64,000 nucleotides of DNA from Citrus sinensis. Lineage: Eukaryota > Streptophyta > Magnoliopsida > Sapindales > Rutaceae. The translations under genes and the position numbers were made by a program. Each line of letters begins with the position of its first letter. The first letter of the stretch is position 1. Location of the stretch: contig NC_068558.1 in assembly GCF_022201045.2 (NCBI RefSeq), forward strand, positions 44,109,001 through 44,173,000, read 5' to 3'. Below, in pieces: positions 13,101 through 33,100 of this stretch. The notes beneath the pieces are model-generated. The model searched no databases and was not told where the DNA came from. It worked only from the letters and a program-made list of their open reading frames with translations.

Positions 13101-15093
13101 TGTATATCTACACATATTCTTCGGCGAGCAAGTAGCAACTGTGCAACTTTGATGTCTTCGCTTCGATCATTAGAGGTGGCCCACTTGAAATCGATTGATC
13201 ATATAATGTATCCCATTTTTATCATTGCCATGAGGAATCCCAACCGTCCATGTTTCCCACCTGCTAAACAAATTAATTACCTTTGATACCAAGCCAACAC
13301 TTTTGTAGTAATTGCTATTAGCTATAATTGGTGGTTCAAGTTTGTAAAGTTTTTTTTGACAAAAAGTACGTTACAGACAGCTTAAGGCTATAGTTTGGAC
13401 TAACCAACCACTGGTCTTCTTGTTGCCTGGAAAAGTAAAAACAGCTGAATTTTCGTCTTTTTAATTTGCGAAATAGCACTTTAGCTAACACATGACCTGC
13501 ATGATCTAAAAGCAGTAACAAAGTTGACTACAAAACTAGCAGCGTAGAGGTGTACTGATGACTGATGGGCCTCTTTTTCTTGTATTAGTAATGAAATTGA
13601 AATATGATTGGAGAAATATACAGTGTTGAACATGTGAACCTTTGCCTTCGGTATTCTTCTCTCATGGGTGACGTGATGACAAAAGATTCTACCCATAATG
13701 CAAGGAGAGCGTTCAATCAAAATAGCATGCGAGAAAGATTAGCATGCGGCTTCGCGGCTTGTGAGGATAAAAACAGACTGTAGAGACACAGGGACTGAGG
13801 CAGAGACTGGAACCTGAATCTAGTGGCGGGGTGGTTTGGTTTCTTCTTGGGGTTATGAATGATACGAGATCTTCTTTGACTATTCCTTCACCTAAGTTGA
13901 TCTCTCAGAATCCAACCCTTTCAAATCAACTGGTTCTTTTTATGACAAATAATTCTCACTTCTTCACAGCATCTCCAAAGAAGATCTTCCATAATCAGCA
14001 CCTCTTGACCTCTTCCTTCTTTATTTCAAAACGCTATCTTTTACCCCTTTATATTCAATCATTTAAAGACATATTTATAATTTATTTCAAAGTTACCACT
14101 CAGTAGCTTTAATTTTAAACCAGGACTCCATTGCTCAAGTGGCATACCCAACGGATGGGCACACCAAATCAAAACCACCAACATATAAACCCGACGCGCC
14201 CTGTTTTAATTAAACAATACAAAATTAGGCAGACATATCTTTTAGTTTATTCCAAGTTCGTATTCCCTTTCAATATTATGTTATTTAATAATTTACCCTA
14301 TCATAGAAACGCATTATACCTCAGTGACTGTAATAAAATCGCCGCGACGACTCGGTTTGGCACAAGGGCTGTTACCGCTCCATACATGAAATTTTGTACG
14401 TGAAGATTACTAGGAGCAACACAATATTTGACTTTCCAGCTTTTAGGAAACAGTAAACAAACACACATACACGTCCTTACATACGGGAGACCTTAAATTC
14501 TTAATCAAACGCAGCAGCTGACAATTTCGTTCCTTGTCCAAACATTCTCCTACAATAACCATCAGCTTCGAAGTCTAACCCCTCACCATTCTCGTGGGCA
14601 GAACATCGTAAACTAATACCACTATTATAAAATTATAAGCAGCAAATACAGCCATGAATCCCAGATTACACTTGCTTGATGGATGGAAGCACTTTGATCA
14701 TTGCATGTTTAAAATATCACCAAGTGTTGCGGGCAATACAACAAACAAATTGTCCGACAAGGTCCGCATACTATCCTAGATACCTCAACAAAGACCACTG
14801 GCACAAATAGCCAACGAGGTAATTGATCAGATTATACAAGCCCAACAACTAAGGAGTAAGATGCATCTCCAGGCTCCAGCCTCATTAAGGAGAAAAAAAA
14901 AAAAAATTGGGTGAATGGAAAAATAAAAGAAAAAAGGAGGAACCAAAATATCTATACAAGCTTTTATCTCAAGAAAGCCAAAAATGTCGTGCGCAAAATT
15001 CAATGGATGGAGACAGAATCAACCATTTATTTAAGTCGCAAAGACTGCAGACAACAGTTGATTAATGGCCAAACCAGCAGACAAATCCGACTG
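10034..15093. other. Intergenic region before the Miro gene
   Basis: About 5 kb without a supported gene. It has a (TA)n tract at 10098-10132, TATA/CATA-rich DNA at 10555-10630, and AT-rich sequence throughout. ORFs at 10322-10636, 10983-11276, 11557-11799, 13481-13720, 13831-14106 and 14131-14403 have no domains, no phase-compatible partner exons and repeat-like composition. The segment from about 14900 to 15093 is probably the Miro 3' UTR. Confidence 0.55.
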
Positions 15094-21919
<6,826 letters not shown>

Positions 21920-22372
21920 TGATTTATTTTAAATTATGAGGGAGAGAGAGAGAGAGCGAGACGGAAAATAATATTAGTAAGAGGGGTTTCCGCTTTTAAT
22001 GAGATCGGTGAGAGCAAATAAATAGTGTTTGTTTATTTAGTGAAGGCCTGAAACGGATTTTTAGTGCGAGAGAGTGAGCATGAGAGAGAGAGCGAGAGGG
22101 AGAGGGTGGCTGGGTGGGGCGCAAATTCGTGGGTAGCAAGTTGTGAAGTTTTGTGGCGGATTGCGTTTGCGTCGTGTACAGTAAGTTGGGAGTCGCTGCA
22201 TTTACTTGCTACGTGTCGGTGGGCAATTGGGCCTGTCTGTGACTTAGCCTAGTTTGCGACGCAGCTACATAATAGCTCAGGTGCTTGGCACGTGATCTGC
22301 TAAAAATGAATGCCGACCCAAACCCTGAAAGGTTGAAATGCAGTCACGAAGGCAGTCCAGGGTTTAAGCAAA
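21920..22372. promoter_or_regulatory. Shared divergent promoter of Miro and the PPR gene
   Basis: The two start codons (21919 minus, 22373 plus) are 453 bases apart with no gene between, so both promoters must lie here or overlap the neighbours. The region has GA-rich tracts at 21937-21961 and 22065-22108 and no clear TATA box for either direction. GA/CT tracts in 5' regions are frequent in constitutively expressed plant genes. Co-regulation is an inference. Confidence 0.6.
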
Positions 22373-24433
22373 ATGTTCCTCCGCTCACTTGGCGCAACCC
22401 TCGCGGCCGCCCGCGTTTTCTCCACTAAAGCAGCGAAGATAACAACCCTCGGCTTAGCAACAGAAAAAAAAGGAGCAGGTGGTCGAGACACGCTGGGCCG
22501 CAGACTTCTAAGCCTGGTGTACGCAAAACGCAGTGCAGCGATCACCATGAGGAAATGGAAAGAAGAAGGCCACACGGTGCACAAGTACGAGCTCAATCGT
22601 ATCGTCAGAGAGTTGCGCAAGCTCAAGCGCTACAAACACGCGCTCGAGGTCTGTATAATTTCTTGTTTCTTTTTTTTTTTTTTTTGAAAGAAAGAAATTA
22701 TGTTTGGTGATTGTCATTCTGATTTTAAATTGAATTAGTTTTATTCTCCATTAGAAATTAATTTTTTTTTCTGCTTTTCATTGATACCAAGACCCTAAAG
22801 AAGTTTACAGTTATTTTGATGTTTACTTATATAAATGTTATTGGTCACAGAGTGGGAGGTTCGGCTTATAGTTTCTTGAGTGGTTAGCAAATTATAGATG
22901 GACACATTGTTACACCCAGTCATCAAGCTGATATCCGACTACTGCTAATAGTATTAAGAGCAGTCGAAAAGAACTTACAGAACGCATGACCTTTTGTGTT
23001 TAACTTGCACACTGCATTTGGCCTTTCTTTGAAATGAGCTGCTTGCTAAAATAAGTTAATGCAGTAATCTGGCTGGTCCTGGATTTGATTACTAGGTTTA
23101 TCGACTTTGAACTTTGCAAAAATATCCTTTGACTGTGGACCATGTGTTGATGACATGGGTTAGATTATTTTTGTAGGTATGTGAGTGGATGGAATTACAG
23201 TATGATATCAAGCTGGTATCCGGTGATTATGCTGTGCACTTGGATTTGATTTCAAAAATTCGCGGTTTGTCTAGTGCAGAAAACTTTTTTGAGAATCTTC
23301 CTGATAAAATGAGAGGTCCAGACACTTGTTCGGCTCTTCTTCACAGTTATGTCCAGAACAAAAAGTCTGCTGAAGCTGAGGCTCTGATGGAGAAAATGTC
23401 AGAATGTGGGTTTTTGAAATGCCCCCTTCCTTATAACCACATGCTAAACCTGTATATTTCCCATGGGCAATTAGATAAGGTTCCTCAAATGCTTCAGGAG
23501 TTAAAAAAAAACACTTCTCCTGATGTCGTAACCTATAATTTATGGTTAGCTGCATGTGCCTCGCAAAACGACAAAGAAACTGCAGAGAAAGCCTTCCTGG
23601 AGCTAAAAAAGACAAAAATTGATCCAGATTGGATATCATATAGTACGTTAACCAGCTTGTACATCAAAATGGAACTCCCTGAAAAAGCAGCAACTACTTT
23701 GAAGGAGATGGAGAAAAGGACATGTCGGAAAAATCGAGTTGCTTATTCGTCCCTGCTCAGTTTGTATACTAACATGGGGTATAAGGACGAAGTGCTTAGA
23801 ATTTGGAAGAAGATGATGTCGCTCTTCGCTAAAATGAATGATGCTGAGTATACTTGCGTGATATCTTCGCTTGTAAAACTGGGGGAGTTTGAGAAAGCTG
23901 AGAATATCTATGATGAGTGGGAATCTATTTCAGGGACTGGTGATCCTAGGGTTCCAAATATACTTCTTGCAGCTTATATCAATAGAAACCAACTGGAAAT
24001 GGCTGAATCATTTTACAACCGGCTGGTGACAAAAGGCATCAAGCCTTGTTACACTACTTGGGAACTTCTTACATGGGGCTATTTAAAGAAGGGACAAATG
24101 GAAAAAGTTCTAGAGTGTTTTAAGAAAGCTATTGGTAGTGTCAGAAAATGGGTTCCTGACCACAGGTTAATTACAGCAGCATATAACAAACTAGAGGAGC
24201 AAGGAGATATTGACGGGGCAGAGCATTTGTTAGTCACTCTTCGGAATGCTGGCCATGTGAGTACTGAGATATATAATTCGTTATTAAGAACTTATGCAAA
24301 AGCTGGTAAAATGCCACTAATAATCGTGGAGCGAATGCAGAAGGACAATGTTCAAATGGATGCAGAAACCCAGAAGGTTTTAAAAATAACGAGTGAAATG
24401 CCTGTGAGTGAAGTTTCAAGTATATTTTCTTAG
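22373..24433 (+). CDS. P-class pentatricopeptide repeat protein, probably mitochondrial, 510 aa
   Basis: Two exons, 22373-22648 and 23177-24433, joined in phase (GT-AG), 510 residues. The N-terminus (MFLRSLGATLAAARVFSTKA) is rich in Arg, Ala and Ser and poor in acidic residues, like a mitochondrial presequence. The rest is helical PPR repeats of about 35 residues, for example VTYNLWLAACASQND, ISYSTLTSLYIKMELPEKA, VAYSSLLSLYTNMGYKDEV and IYNSLLRTYAKAGK. No E, DYW or SMR domain follows, so it is P-class. It resembles the single-intron plant PPR group that includes Arabidopsis At4g21705 and At2g20710, recognised from general appearance only. PPR proteins bind organellar RNA and affect its processing, stability or translation. 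The specific RNA target is not predictable here. Confidence 0.88.
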
Positions 24434-26239
24434 GTGAAACTCAAATAATAATTTCTTTGATATAAGTGTAGGCTTCACTTGCTTTCAATCAAAATGGAGG
24501 GTTAATAGTTCCTGATGTTCTGGGTGTTCAACTTGATTGTTTTTGTTGTGAATGGATGACCATTATGGAAATTCAGGAAAAGTTACCATTCCTCTGAAGT
24601 TTGGTTGCTTTGTGTTGAAACTCAACCACCCTTAATGTTGTGGCACTCTGCCACTCTCCAATCCCAGCCTTTTGAAGAAAATGTTGAAGGCTGTGAAATA
24701 CCCCCTTGATGGTCGCTTCCCCCCCCTTCCTTTTTTAATTAACTTCAAGTGAGCACTCCGCTGGGCAACAGGGCACGTTTCCTTGTAGTTTTAGTTACTA
24801 TCAAATTCTGACTCCTTTAATGCCACAAATTGAGAGGTGATGGTGTAATTGTTAAAAAAAAAAATTACCCATTATGAAAAGGTTCAATGGTTCCACAATA
24901 GAAATATATTAATCTGACCTGCCAATTCGATGCGTGTGTAAATTGGACTTGATGCCATTTAAGTTATGGTGCCCAGATAATCTGTTCTAGTTGGGTTGAC
25001 CAACCATTAAATTGTTGGTATGTCAGCTGGGTTACTACTTCATTATTAACAGGATTAAAAAATGAGATCGGATAAATGCCCCTCCAAACAAACAAGAGTG
25101 ATGATCACATATGACAAAACCTATTGTGGATTTGTTATTTTATCAAACCAAATCTGCAATTATCTTAGTTTCTAACTTACCGATGACTTAGTAGCTCACC
25201 AACATCATCATAACTTTATAATCTCCATAAATTGGAAATGTAGAAAAAGGATACATTAATGGTCCCACAATTATGGCATGATCATCAAGCCTGATCCTGT
25301 AACTTTATACTTGTTTTTTTTTACACTTGTATGTATATTACGAGCCGTGGCCGCATACCACTTGTATGGTGGTGGGTTGGTGAGGTGGTTAAGAAAGAGG
25401 AAGAAACAACCCGCTGCGCATAAATATACATAAAACTGAACAAAGATCTACCACAATAATGGAAAAGTTTAACAAGAACAGGGCATGAAAATATAATAAA
25501 AATAGAAGAGGATAGGTCATGGAGAGTGGGGTAGCAGGACATTACGTAAAGATCAACCTCAACTGCACCAACCGAATGGAAAGGAGAGGGGTTTACCGAA
25601 CCCAACCCGGCCCATGTGTGTTATTCGGGTCTCCTAGTTCTTGACCGCTTATTTGAAAGACTGAATTGACCCTCATTTGTGCATGACATTGGCAATCACC
25701 CGAGTGCTCATAAATCAGTTACTAATAACGTTTAACCACCCATTAATGAATTAACATTGCGGGAGTTTGAATCAAATTTTACTGCATTCCCTCTCAAATA
25801 GTTAAAACTGACGCATTTGACTGGAATTTAGTCAACCTCTCCCTCTTGAGTAATTTAAGAATACGGTTTAAAAAATTACCAAAATCAAAGCCGTGGAGTG
25901 CCCAAGCAAAAAGTAACGTGGTTTTTATGCGTAAAATTAGTCGGGAAATCAAGGTCAATTAAACAAATCGTACGTCAGCGCGGGCACGGCATGATGACGC
26001 GTGTCCAAAACAACGGCTCGTCGATGAAGCTGTAGCTTTTTCCACGCGCTTAGAAGGAAAGTGGGATTGAATCTCCCTGCGAAGGAAAGCCAATCTCTAA
26101 TAAAATAAGATTATAAAAATGTCTCCACGTTTCCTCTTCCACGTCCCTATTTAGTTGAGTTGCAGGTTAGAAGTTGGAGCCCGAAACACTGATCTATTCG
26201 AGAACAACAAAGTAGAAGCCTCGGTTCTGTTTTTCTTCA
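24434..26239. other. Intergenic region with promoter of the unknown-function gene
   Basis: No supported gene. The PPR 3' UTR occupies the first few hundred bases. The ORF at 25321-25605 (minus) has no domain or splice partner. The last 300 bases before 26240 contain acgcgtgt and cacgt-type elements (near 25998 and 26127-26145), which resemble ABRE or G-box-like cores, suggesting but not proving stress-related regulation. Confidence 0.5.
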
Positions 26240-28228
26240 ATGGCTCTTGCTGAAGATGGGGAACTTGGGTTCGAAGAAGGAATGTCTTGGCTGCCTTCTC
26301 AAGTTTTAGATGAAGCGTTTCCTGATACTACTACTAATATTAATAACAAGGTAAGGTCTCATGCATTAGCATTATGCTCTGCGAAAACTTATTCTTGTTT
26401 AATTCATTGAATGTGTTTTTCTTCCCCCCTTTTTCTTGCAGAGACATGTGAAGAAGCAGCTTCATCATCATCATTATCGTCCTAAATTGCCCGCGGAAAC
26501 ACTTCCGCAGGTATTTATTCATTCTTCCTCTCATCTTGCAACTCTTGTTCTGCAAAGAATATACCCATTTATTTTTCTTAATGAGAAAGTATATTTTGGC
26601 TACTCTTGTGTTATTTCCTCAACCGTTGGATTCTTGCCATATGTTTTCCTCAACCAATCATGTAGGACTACACTATATATATATACACATGACGAAAATC
26701 CAATGAGTGGCAACCACACAAGGAATATATATTTATGGTCTTCAATACATTATTTTAGTAAATTTGTTGCCTAGATAAGGAGCTTGTTTCCTTCTTGTAA
26801 CTACGGGAGAGAAGATTTTTTATGAAATCATTGAACCATTTACTACTAACCAATAAGATATATATATATATATATATATATTTTCTAGCTGGGAAATCTA
26901 AGAAAATTCAGAAAGGGGTTTTAGAAATTTTGTATGATTTATGGATTGTCTGCGGCTCTGCACTTTATTATATATGTGCAGCAATGTTCAATCTAATACC
27001 ATCAAAGATATCCAGCGTTATATACGATTTGGAGCGACTCCCACCTGTTTAGCAAACACCATAATTAAAATTGGAGCATCTTGATTTTCTTATCTAGATG
27101 AAGACTGCTGCCATCGTTTGCCCTATATATAGACAGCACTCGTTATCTTAATTTTTCATTAGGTGCATGGAAAGAGAACTCACTGAGTCGCCTGGGTGTG
27201 TGTTTCAAAACTTGTATATTCATTAGTATCATTGCTATATTAGGCTCAATGATTTATCTATAACCGAAAAGCATGTACACTACAATTCATCGAGCTGACA
27301 TAATAGAGTTGAGTACTGCATTTGTAACTCATCAGAGAATTTACTCTACTTAAATGTACAAGTACATGATTATATATGATGTGACAGAACCAACCATGCA
27401 TGCATACACATGAATCTTACCTTATATAGAATTAATTTATTATTGGTTCATTTTCCCAAATGAAATGTGACATCAGCACTCCAAAAATAGTGGAAGAGCA
27501 TATCATAGACCAAAGTATCCTACGAACTGGGCAACAAGAGGATCTGGAATGCAAGCTATTTTTTTAGAGTCTGGTCAAAGATCTTGCGGGACTGGAGTTT
27601 TCTTACCACAAAGGGCAGGCACCGACATCCAACCAACCAGAAAACCAGGTAATATTTATTATACTACTGCTCTTATCAAATCTTTGAAATGAGAAAATTT
27701 AATGGCAAATTTAAACGTCACAATCTATCCTGCAAGGAAGGCAACTGAAATGTTCTAATCACCTAACATATCGATATACCTTCCGATTGCTATTGACCAA
27801 TTGGTCTAATTAATAAGTCATTGCTAACAATCTTTCAAATTTATTTCTTCTTGTTCCTTTTTCTTATTGGTTAAAACATTTGTTTTCTGCAGCTTGCTCT
27901 CCTGTCCTACTTCCTTCCCGCGTTGTACAAGCTCTCAATCTCAACGTGCATGAAATAGGCTTACAAATTTCACCTCGAAAAGGTTCCTATTTTTATTATC
28001 TAACATGGATATTGTGTTGTATCAATTATATCTTCTCTTATATGGTTGATTATTAACAGGAATAATCTATCTATATGTGCAGATTCCAAAACTAATAAAT
28101 CAAAAGCTGGGGATTGCAGTTCGATTAAAAATAAAAGTGGCAATGATGTATCAGGAAAATGCAGTGTGACCTCACAGCATCAGAATTCTTCAGCGGAGAT
28201 TTTTCTTCCAAAGGAATGGACTTACTAG
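26240..28228 (+). CDS. Plant protein of unknown function, 195 aa, five exons
   Basis: Exons 26240-26350, 26442-26510, 27477-27648, 27893-27982 and 28083-28228 are joined by GT-AG in matching phases, giving 195 residues ending EWTY. The N-terminus is acidic and carries a Trp-Leu-Pro motif (EGMSWLPSQVLDEAF). A His-rich stretch (QLHHHHYRPK) follows. The central, probably conserved block is GSGMQAIFLESGQRSCGTGV followed by FLPQR. The next segment is PVLLPSRVVQALNLNV, and a Ser/Lys-rich tail precedes the final FLPKEWTY. There is no signal peptide, membrane segment or known catalytic motif. I do not recognise a named family and give no function. The five-exon open frame with no stop argues strongly that it is a real gene. 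Long TA-rich intron 2 (26511-27476) separates the small first exons from the rest. Confidence 0.75.
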
Positions 28229-28534
28229 CCCCCAAGTTATCGAGTGGGGGCTGCTGCTGTTACCATAAACATTCCATAAGAGCAAAAGCTCCTAAATTGA
28301 TTGCTGTGCTGTTTGATTCCATCCTGTCATCGGGTTGTGCAGTTTAAATAATTAAAAACAGCACAAAATCTCACTCAACATGTCGATGTTTATTCGTTGC
28401 AATATAATTAATTTATATATTATAATTACATGCTTTCATCACTTTACTGATTTACATACATGGAGTCTTTTACCTTTTTTCCTATGTTTAAATTAAGATG
28501 CGTACGTTTAATTGATCAAATAGTATCACACTTT
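28229..28534 (+). other. 3' flank of the unknown-function gene
   Basis: This short AT-rich stretch is probably 3' UTR and spacer. The 3' end may use AATAAT-type signals near 28346. The hAT-like element begins just after it, so the element sits about 300 bases downstream of the stop codon. Confidence 0.5.
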
Positions 28535-28542
28535 GCCACAAG

Positions 28543-29565
28543 TAGGGATGGCAATGGGGAGGGGAGGGGAGGGGACCAATCTTCCTGTACCCGTTTCCGA
28601 TATTTTGCGTATGTCCATGTCCCCTCCCCATCCCGTCAAAATTATTTAAGAGAATCTTCATCCCCTCCCCGAATAATAACAGGGGATCCCCGAGGGTCCC
28701 CGATCCCCGAATAACTAATACATTTTTTTGTTTTTGATTTTGAGTTAGTCATATTAAAATAAAAAATTCAAATAAAAGTAAAGTTCGAAATATATCTTAC
28801 ATTAATATCCATTACAAAAGTCACATACATTAAATTAGTAAGTAACGCAGCATGAAAGTGATACAAACTATCATGAACAAATTAATAGCCTAATACAAAA
28901 TTATTACAAATAAAATCAAATTTAGATTCAAAATTAACTTTTCAATGGTAGCGTGAACACTTTATAAATGTGGATTATTCTCTTTACAGCACAATAGTTA
29001 AGTCGAAGCAAATCAAGAGCAAATATTATATTAGATTATATATTAAAATTGTGATTTACTGTGGGCAATTATAACATCTAAAAATATAAAAAAAAAAGAT
29101 TTAAGATAAATAAAAAATAGATTTAAGATAAATAAAAAATAGATTTAAGTTTAAAATATTTAATGAATATTAAAATTAAAACAAAAGTTTTGGGCTAATA
29201 GAATCTGTCCGGTCTTTTTAATGTCCTAAATAAAAATTTAGGACTTTAATTAGTTAATTAGTCCTAAAATTTTAATAATATAAATATTTTGATATTTTTT
29301 ATTTTTACCAATACTTATAATTTTATAATTTATTTACTGGTAATTTAAAAAAATAAAAATTAAATTAAAAATTAAAATGGGGAAATGGGTAGGGGATGGG
29401 GATTCCACCTCATCCATGTCCCCTCCCCGAATAAGAAATTGGGTAAAAAAATTTCTCCGTCCCTTCTCCGAATAAGAAATTGGGTATGAAATTATCCTCA
29501 TACCCTCCTCGAATGGGGAAAATTCCTGAGGGTACCCGTCCCCGTGGGAATTTTTGCAATCCCTA
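28543..29565. mobile_element. hAT-like non-autonomous element, 1023 bp
   Basis: The ends tagggatggcaa and ttgcaatcccta are inverted repeats with one mismatch. They are flanked by a perfect 8-base target duplication gccacaag at 28535-28542 and 29566-29573. Eight-base duplications are the hallmark of hAT elements. Subterminal regions are rich in gggga/tcccc blocks, with repeated tccccgaataa motifs at both ends (near 28666-28714 and 29424-29520). The interior is AT-rich and has no coding frame, so it depends on transposase from elsewhere. The intact duplication suggests the insertion is not very old. Confidence 0.88.
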
Positions 29566-29573
29566 GCCACAAG

Positions 29574-30117
29574 TAATGTGATGGTAAACTTTGTTGCCAC
29601 TAGTAGTATACGAATCTCGTAAGATTGATAATCATTCTTAGGTAGCTAGTGTCAAAATCAAATTATGAGAGAATTATAATTTATATATCATATACTATAT
29701 CGATTAAGATAGAAACTATGTATAAATACTAATTAGTTTAAATGGTAAAATCTTTTAAATGAAAATAAGAGATTTGAGGTTATATGTATCTCAATATTAC
29801 GTAAGAGTAACATTACTCTTTTTTTTAATTTATATATAATTTTTAAGATGGTACGGGATTGGAGTGCAAAATAATATTTTTAGTCCTCAATCTCCACTAA
29901 ACTTCAAATCGGATAAGAAAATTGTTGCAACCGATTGCCCCTTGTTTTGCCAAATCCACGTGGGGTCAAATGAGTAGGGGTTGCAATAATTATAAAATAA
30001 TCACGACAGTCGACAATCCACGCCCTTCCGGATGAGCATTTTCGAGGTTTCATATAAAACCCAAGTCCAAAACGTAGAGGCCTTTGTTTTGCCGCTCCAT
30101 TGAGCCGAAGTCTCGCC
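29574..30117. other. Spacer and SCY2 promoter
   Basis: About 540 AT-rich bases without a gene. A ttataattt-type AT-rich segment near 29680 and catataaaac at about 30050-30059 are the only TATA-like sites. The latter, about 65 bases before the ATG at 30118, could serve SCY2. The short minus-strand frame at 29904-30119 is not supported. Confidence 0.45.
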
Positions 30118-33100
30118 ATGGAAGCAACTCTGCTTAGCTCCCATCACTTCACTCCTCAACTCTTCACGACAACACCCGTAAAACTCGGAGGTATGCTCGC
30201 CGTAAATTCACTTCATGAGAAAACGTAGGAAAAATAGAACGGGTCAGAAACCATACGCATATGAAAGTAATTTATTTATAAAGGCCTTTTCCTTCGTACA
30301 TATAATTTTACTTTCCAATTGCTTGAATATTTGATAGTCACAAACGTCCGCCTGCTTAACCCACTTCTATAATTGTGCATTCATTGTACACCTTCGCTCT
30401 ATAGTAATATTCACTTAACAAAATTTTCTTGAATCGATTATATACGGTAGGTGTTTTGAACTTGAATGTTCTAATGTCAGCTATTGTGCAAATGACAATC
30501 AGGCGGACATGTACTCGCTGATAACCGATTTTGTCATCCATTATGTACCAAGACCTTTGTTTCGGTCAGGTTGAGTTTATTGGATTCCAAAAGAAGGCAA
30601 GTTCCGTTGCTAAATAGGCCTTTTCTTTCAAGGGCAAACAAACGGTATTCTGTCTATTCTTCTGACCAACTTCGAAGTGACTACGTGAATGTTGAGGCAT
30701 CATCTGCACTGTCGGTAAACCTTGAAGCTGTTCCACCCAGATTGGATGATGAGGTAGATAGTCAAGGTTTGCGTGATGTCACTGACAATGAGACTTTCAG
30801 ATCAAAACCTAAGATGTATAAAAACAGGTTCCTGAATTTTATACGACTAAGCTCTGTCCTTAATAATGCTGCGGAATCATTTTTTAAGAGTGAGATACGG
30901 CGGAGGTTATTTGTGACTGCTGTACTGATTGTTATAAGTCGCATTGGGTATTTCATTCCTCTTCCTGGATTTGATAGAAGGTTGATACCTCAAGATTACC
31001 TTAGCTTTGTTTCAGGATCTGTTGGTAAGAAATTTACGTTAATTTACTCTTGTTCTCTATAAATGGAGTATTTTATATGCTTTGTTTTCCATTGTTTTTC
31101 AGTTTGCCACTAGTTATAATGTTTTCGTCCAAACATACCTTTGGTAATTCATGTCAGTTTTGGCAGATGAACTCGGTGATTTTGGAGCAGAGCTCAAACT
31201 ATCCTTTTTTCAGCTCGGAATAAGCCCCCAGATAGTAGCATCAATTCTAATGCAGGTTCATAGCTTGTCTCTTCAACTATCTTGGATACTCTTTACTTGT
31301 GTGATTAATTAATTTTTCTTTCCATTTTCATTTAATATTATTGATAAATAGTTTTTAATGAATATCATGTGTAGTTTATTTGGCTCTAAATAAGTGTTTT
31401 GGGTTTGTGTTGTTGTAATTTGGGAGCTGGTAAATGTTTGCTGATCATCAATTTGGTACTAGTTAAATATGCAGGAGGGAAGAGAATCTTTTTATTTGTT
31501 ATTAGAGGGTTGCATTTGAAACTTTTGCCAATAATATTTTATGGTACCGATAGATGTATCACAATTTGTGGTGCATAATTAGCTGATAATAGAGGCTTTT
31601 GGACATTGGTGGTAGATGGCTATTTACAAAAGATATGAACCGATCAATGAATATCCTTTTCCTTTTTTTTTTTTTGGGTGCTGTTTCTGCAATGTTTACT
31701 TGCATGGGAGATTGAGACAGAACACTGAATTTTCTTTCTCCCCCAGAATGGCATTTGCTAACAATTATGAGGTTAACTTTACGAACTGAATGTACAGGTG
31801 CTCTGTCATATTGTTCCATCCTTGGTACAGCTGAGAAAGGAAGGCTTAGATGGACACGAGAAGATTAAGAGTTATATGTGTGTCTAGTTATTCATCTCAA
31901 GCAGTGAGACGAGTCTTTGCTACATAATTCTTGGGGATTATTATTTTCAATCAACACATTTAGGAAGTCAGTGATCTTATAGGTGTTTCTTTTCAGATGG
32001 TGGATTTCACTTGGGTTTGCAATACTTGAAGCTGTCATAGTTGCTTGTTATTCACTTCCGTACTCAATATATGCTGCCAGTCACAGGTAACTTAGCAAAA
32101 AGTATATTGCTTCAAGAATATGCATTGATTTTTAATATCTCATGAGTAATTGAAATGGAGTTCAGATTCCTGTAAAATCTGAAATTAAAAAAGATCAAAT
32201 AATGTATTTGTCATTTTTTTTCTTCTTAAATTTAATGTTGGGATAATCTTTTTCTATTGCTTTATCGGCTTGCCTTTGCTTTAAATGTTGGCCTATGTTC
32301 ATGTTCAGTATAAGGAAACACGCGTATCTTCCTTCCTTTTCTCTTTTTCTTCTTTTGGTTTACAAGCTGATGAGACTGGCAATGTTTTCACTTTTCACCT
32401 GAATGATTTTTTGTTGAATAGGCTTCAATGTAATCATAATTTCTTTAATGGCTTTTGCAGTGTCAAGCATGTAATGGTGACTGCCTTCCTGTTGGTTTGT
32501 GGTGCAATGACAATGTCATGGATTTGTGATACGATATCAGAATCTGGATTTGGTATTTTCTTGATATGTTTGATTTCCATTTCTTTGTCTTGCTTGCTTA
32601 GTTATATGTTTATTTCGCTATATATAGGGATATAAACACCTAATTTTTGTGACAAGTCTCTGGAAGCAAAGTCCATAGAGAGCTGTTGAATCTCTTTTAT
32701 AGGTTTTTGGTTAGATTTAAAAATGCCAATGAGAATTTAGCTTCTATATTTACTCATCTATGTTTGAGATATTCTTTTGGATCCACCTACACTGAAAGAA
32801 AGGTATTGTGACTAGAAGATTTCAAAAGAGATGGTTTAAATCCAATAGCATCACTTGGACAGGTGTAACCAGAGGCAATAGAATTGGATTTTAATTTGAT
32901 TTATTATGATATGAGAAGATAAAATCTAATGATAAGTTTTAGCAATCGAATGTGCAGCCAAACACTGAAAAATGTTTGATTTGTGTTGGCAATAGGTGGA
33001 TTGAGAACTCCGCTGGAGTAACTATGAATTTTATGGTGCTTATATGTTAGACCAATAAAAACTTATTAGGCGCAAATATAAAAGGGCAGGGGTAGTTTAG

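Noticed and set aside
30570-30576. Acceptor at 30570 for SCY2 exon 2
   Set aside because: Joining it to exon 1 (ending 30190) gives an immediate TGA; the acceptor before 30503 keeps frame.
32285-32635. 116-residue ORF in SCY2
   Set aside because: Only 32461-32552 is exon; the flanks are intron, as shown by the conserved SecY sequence and splice sites.
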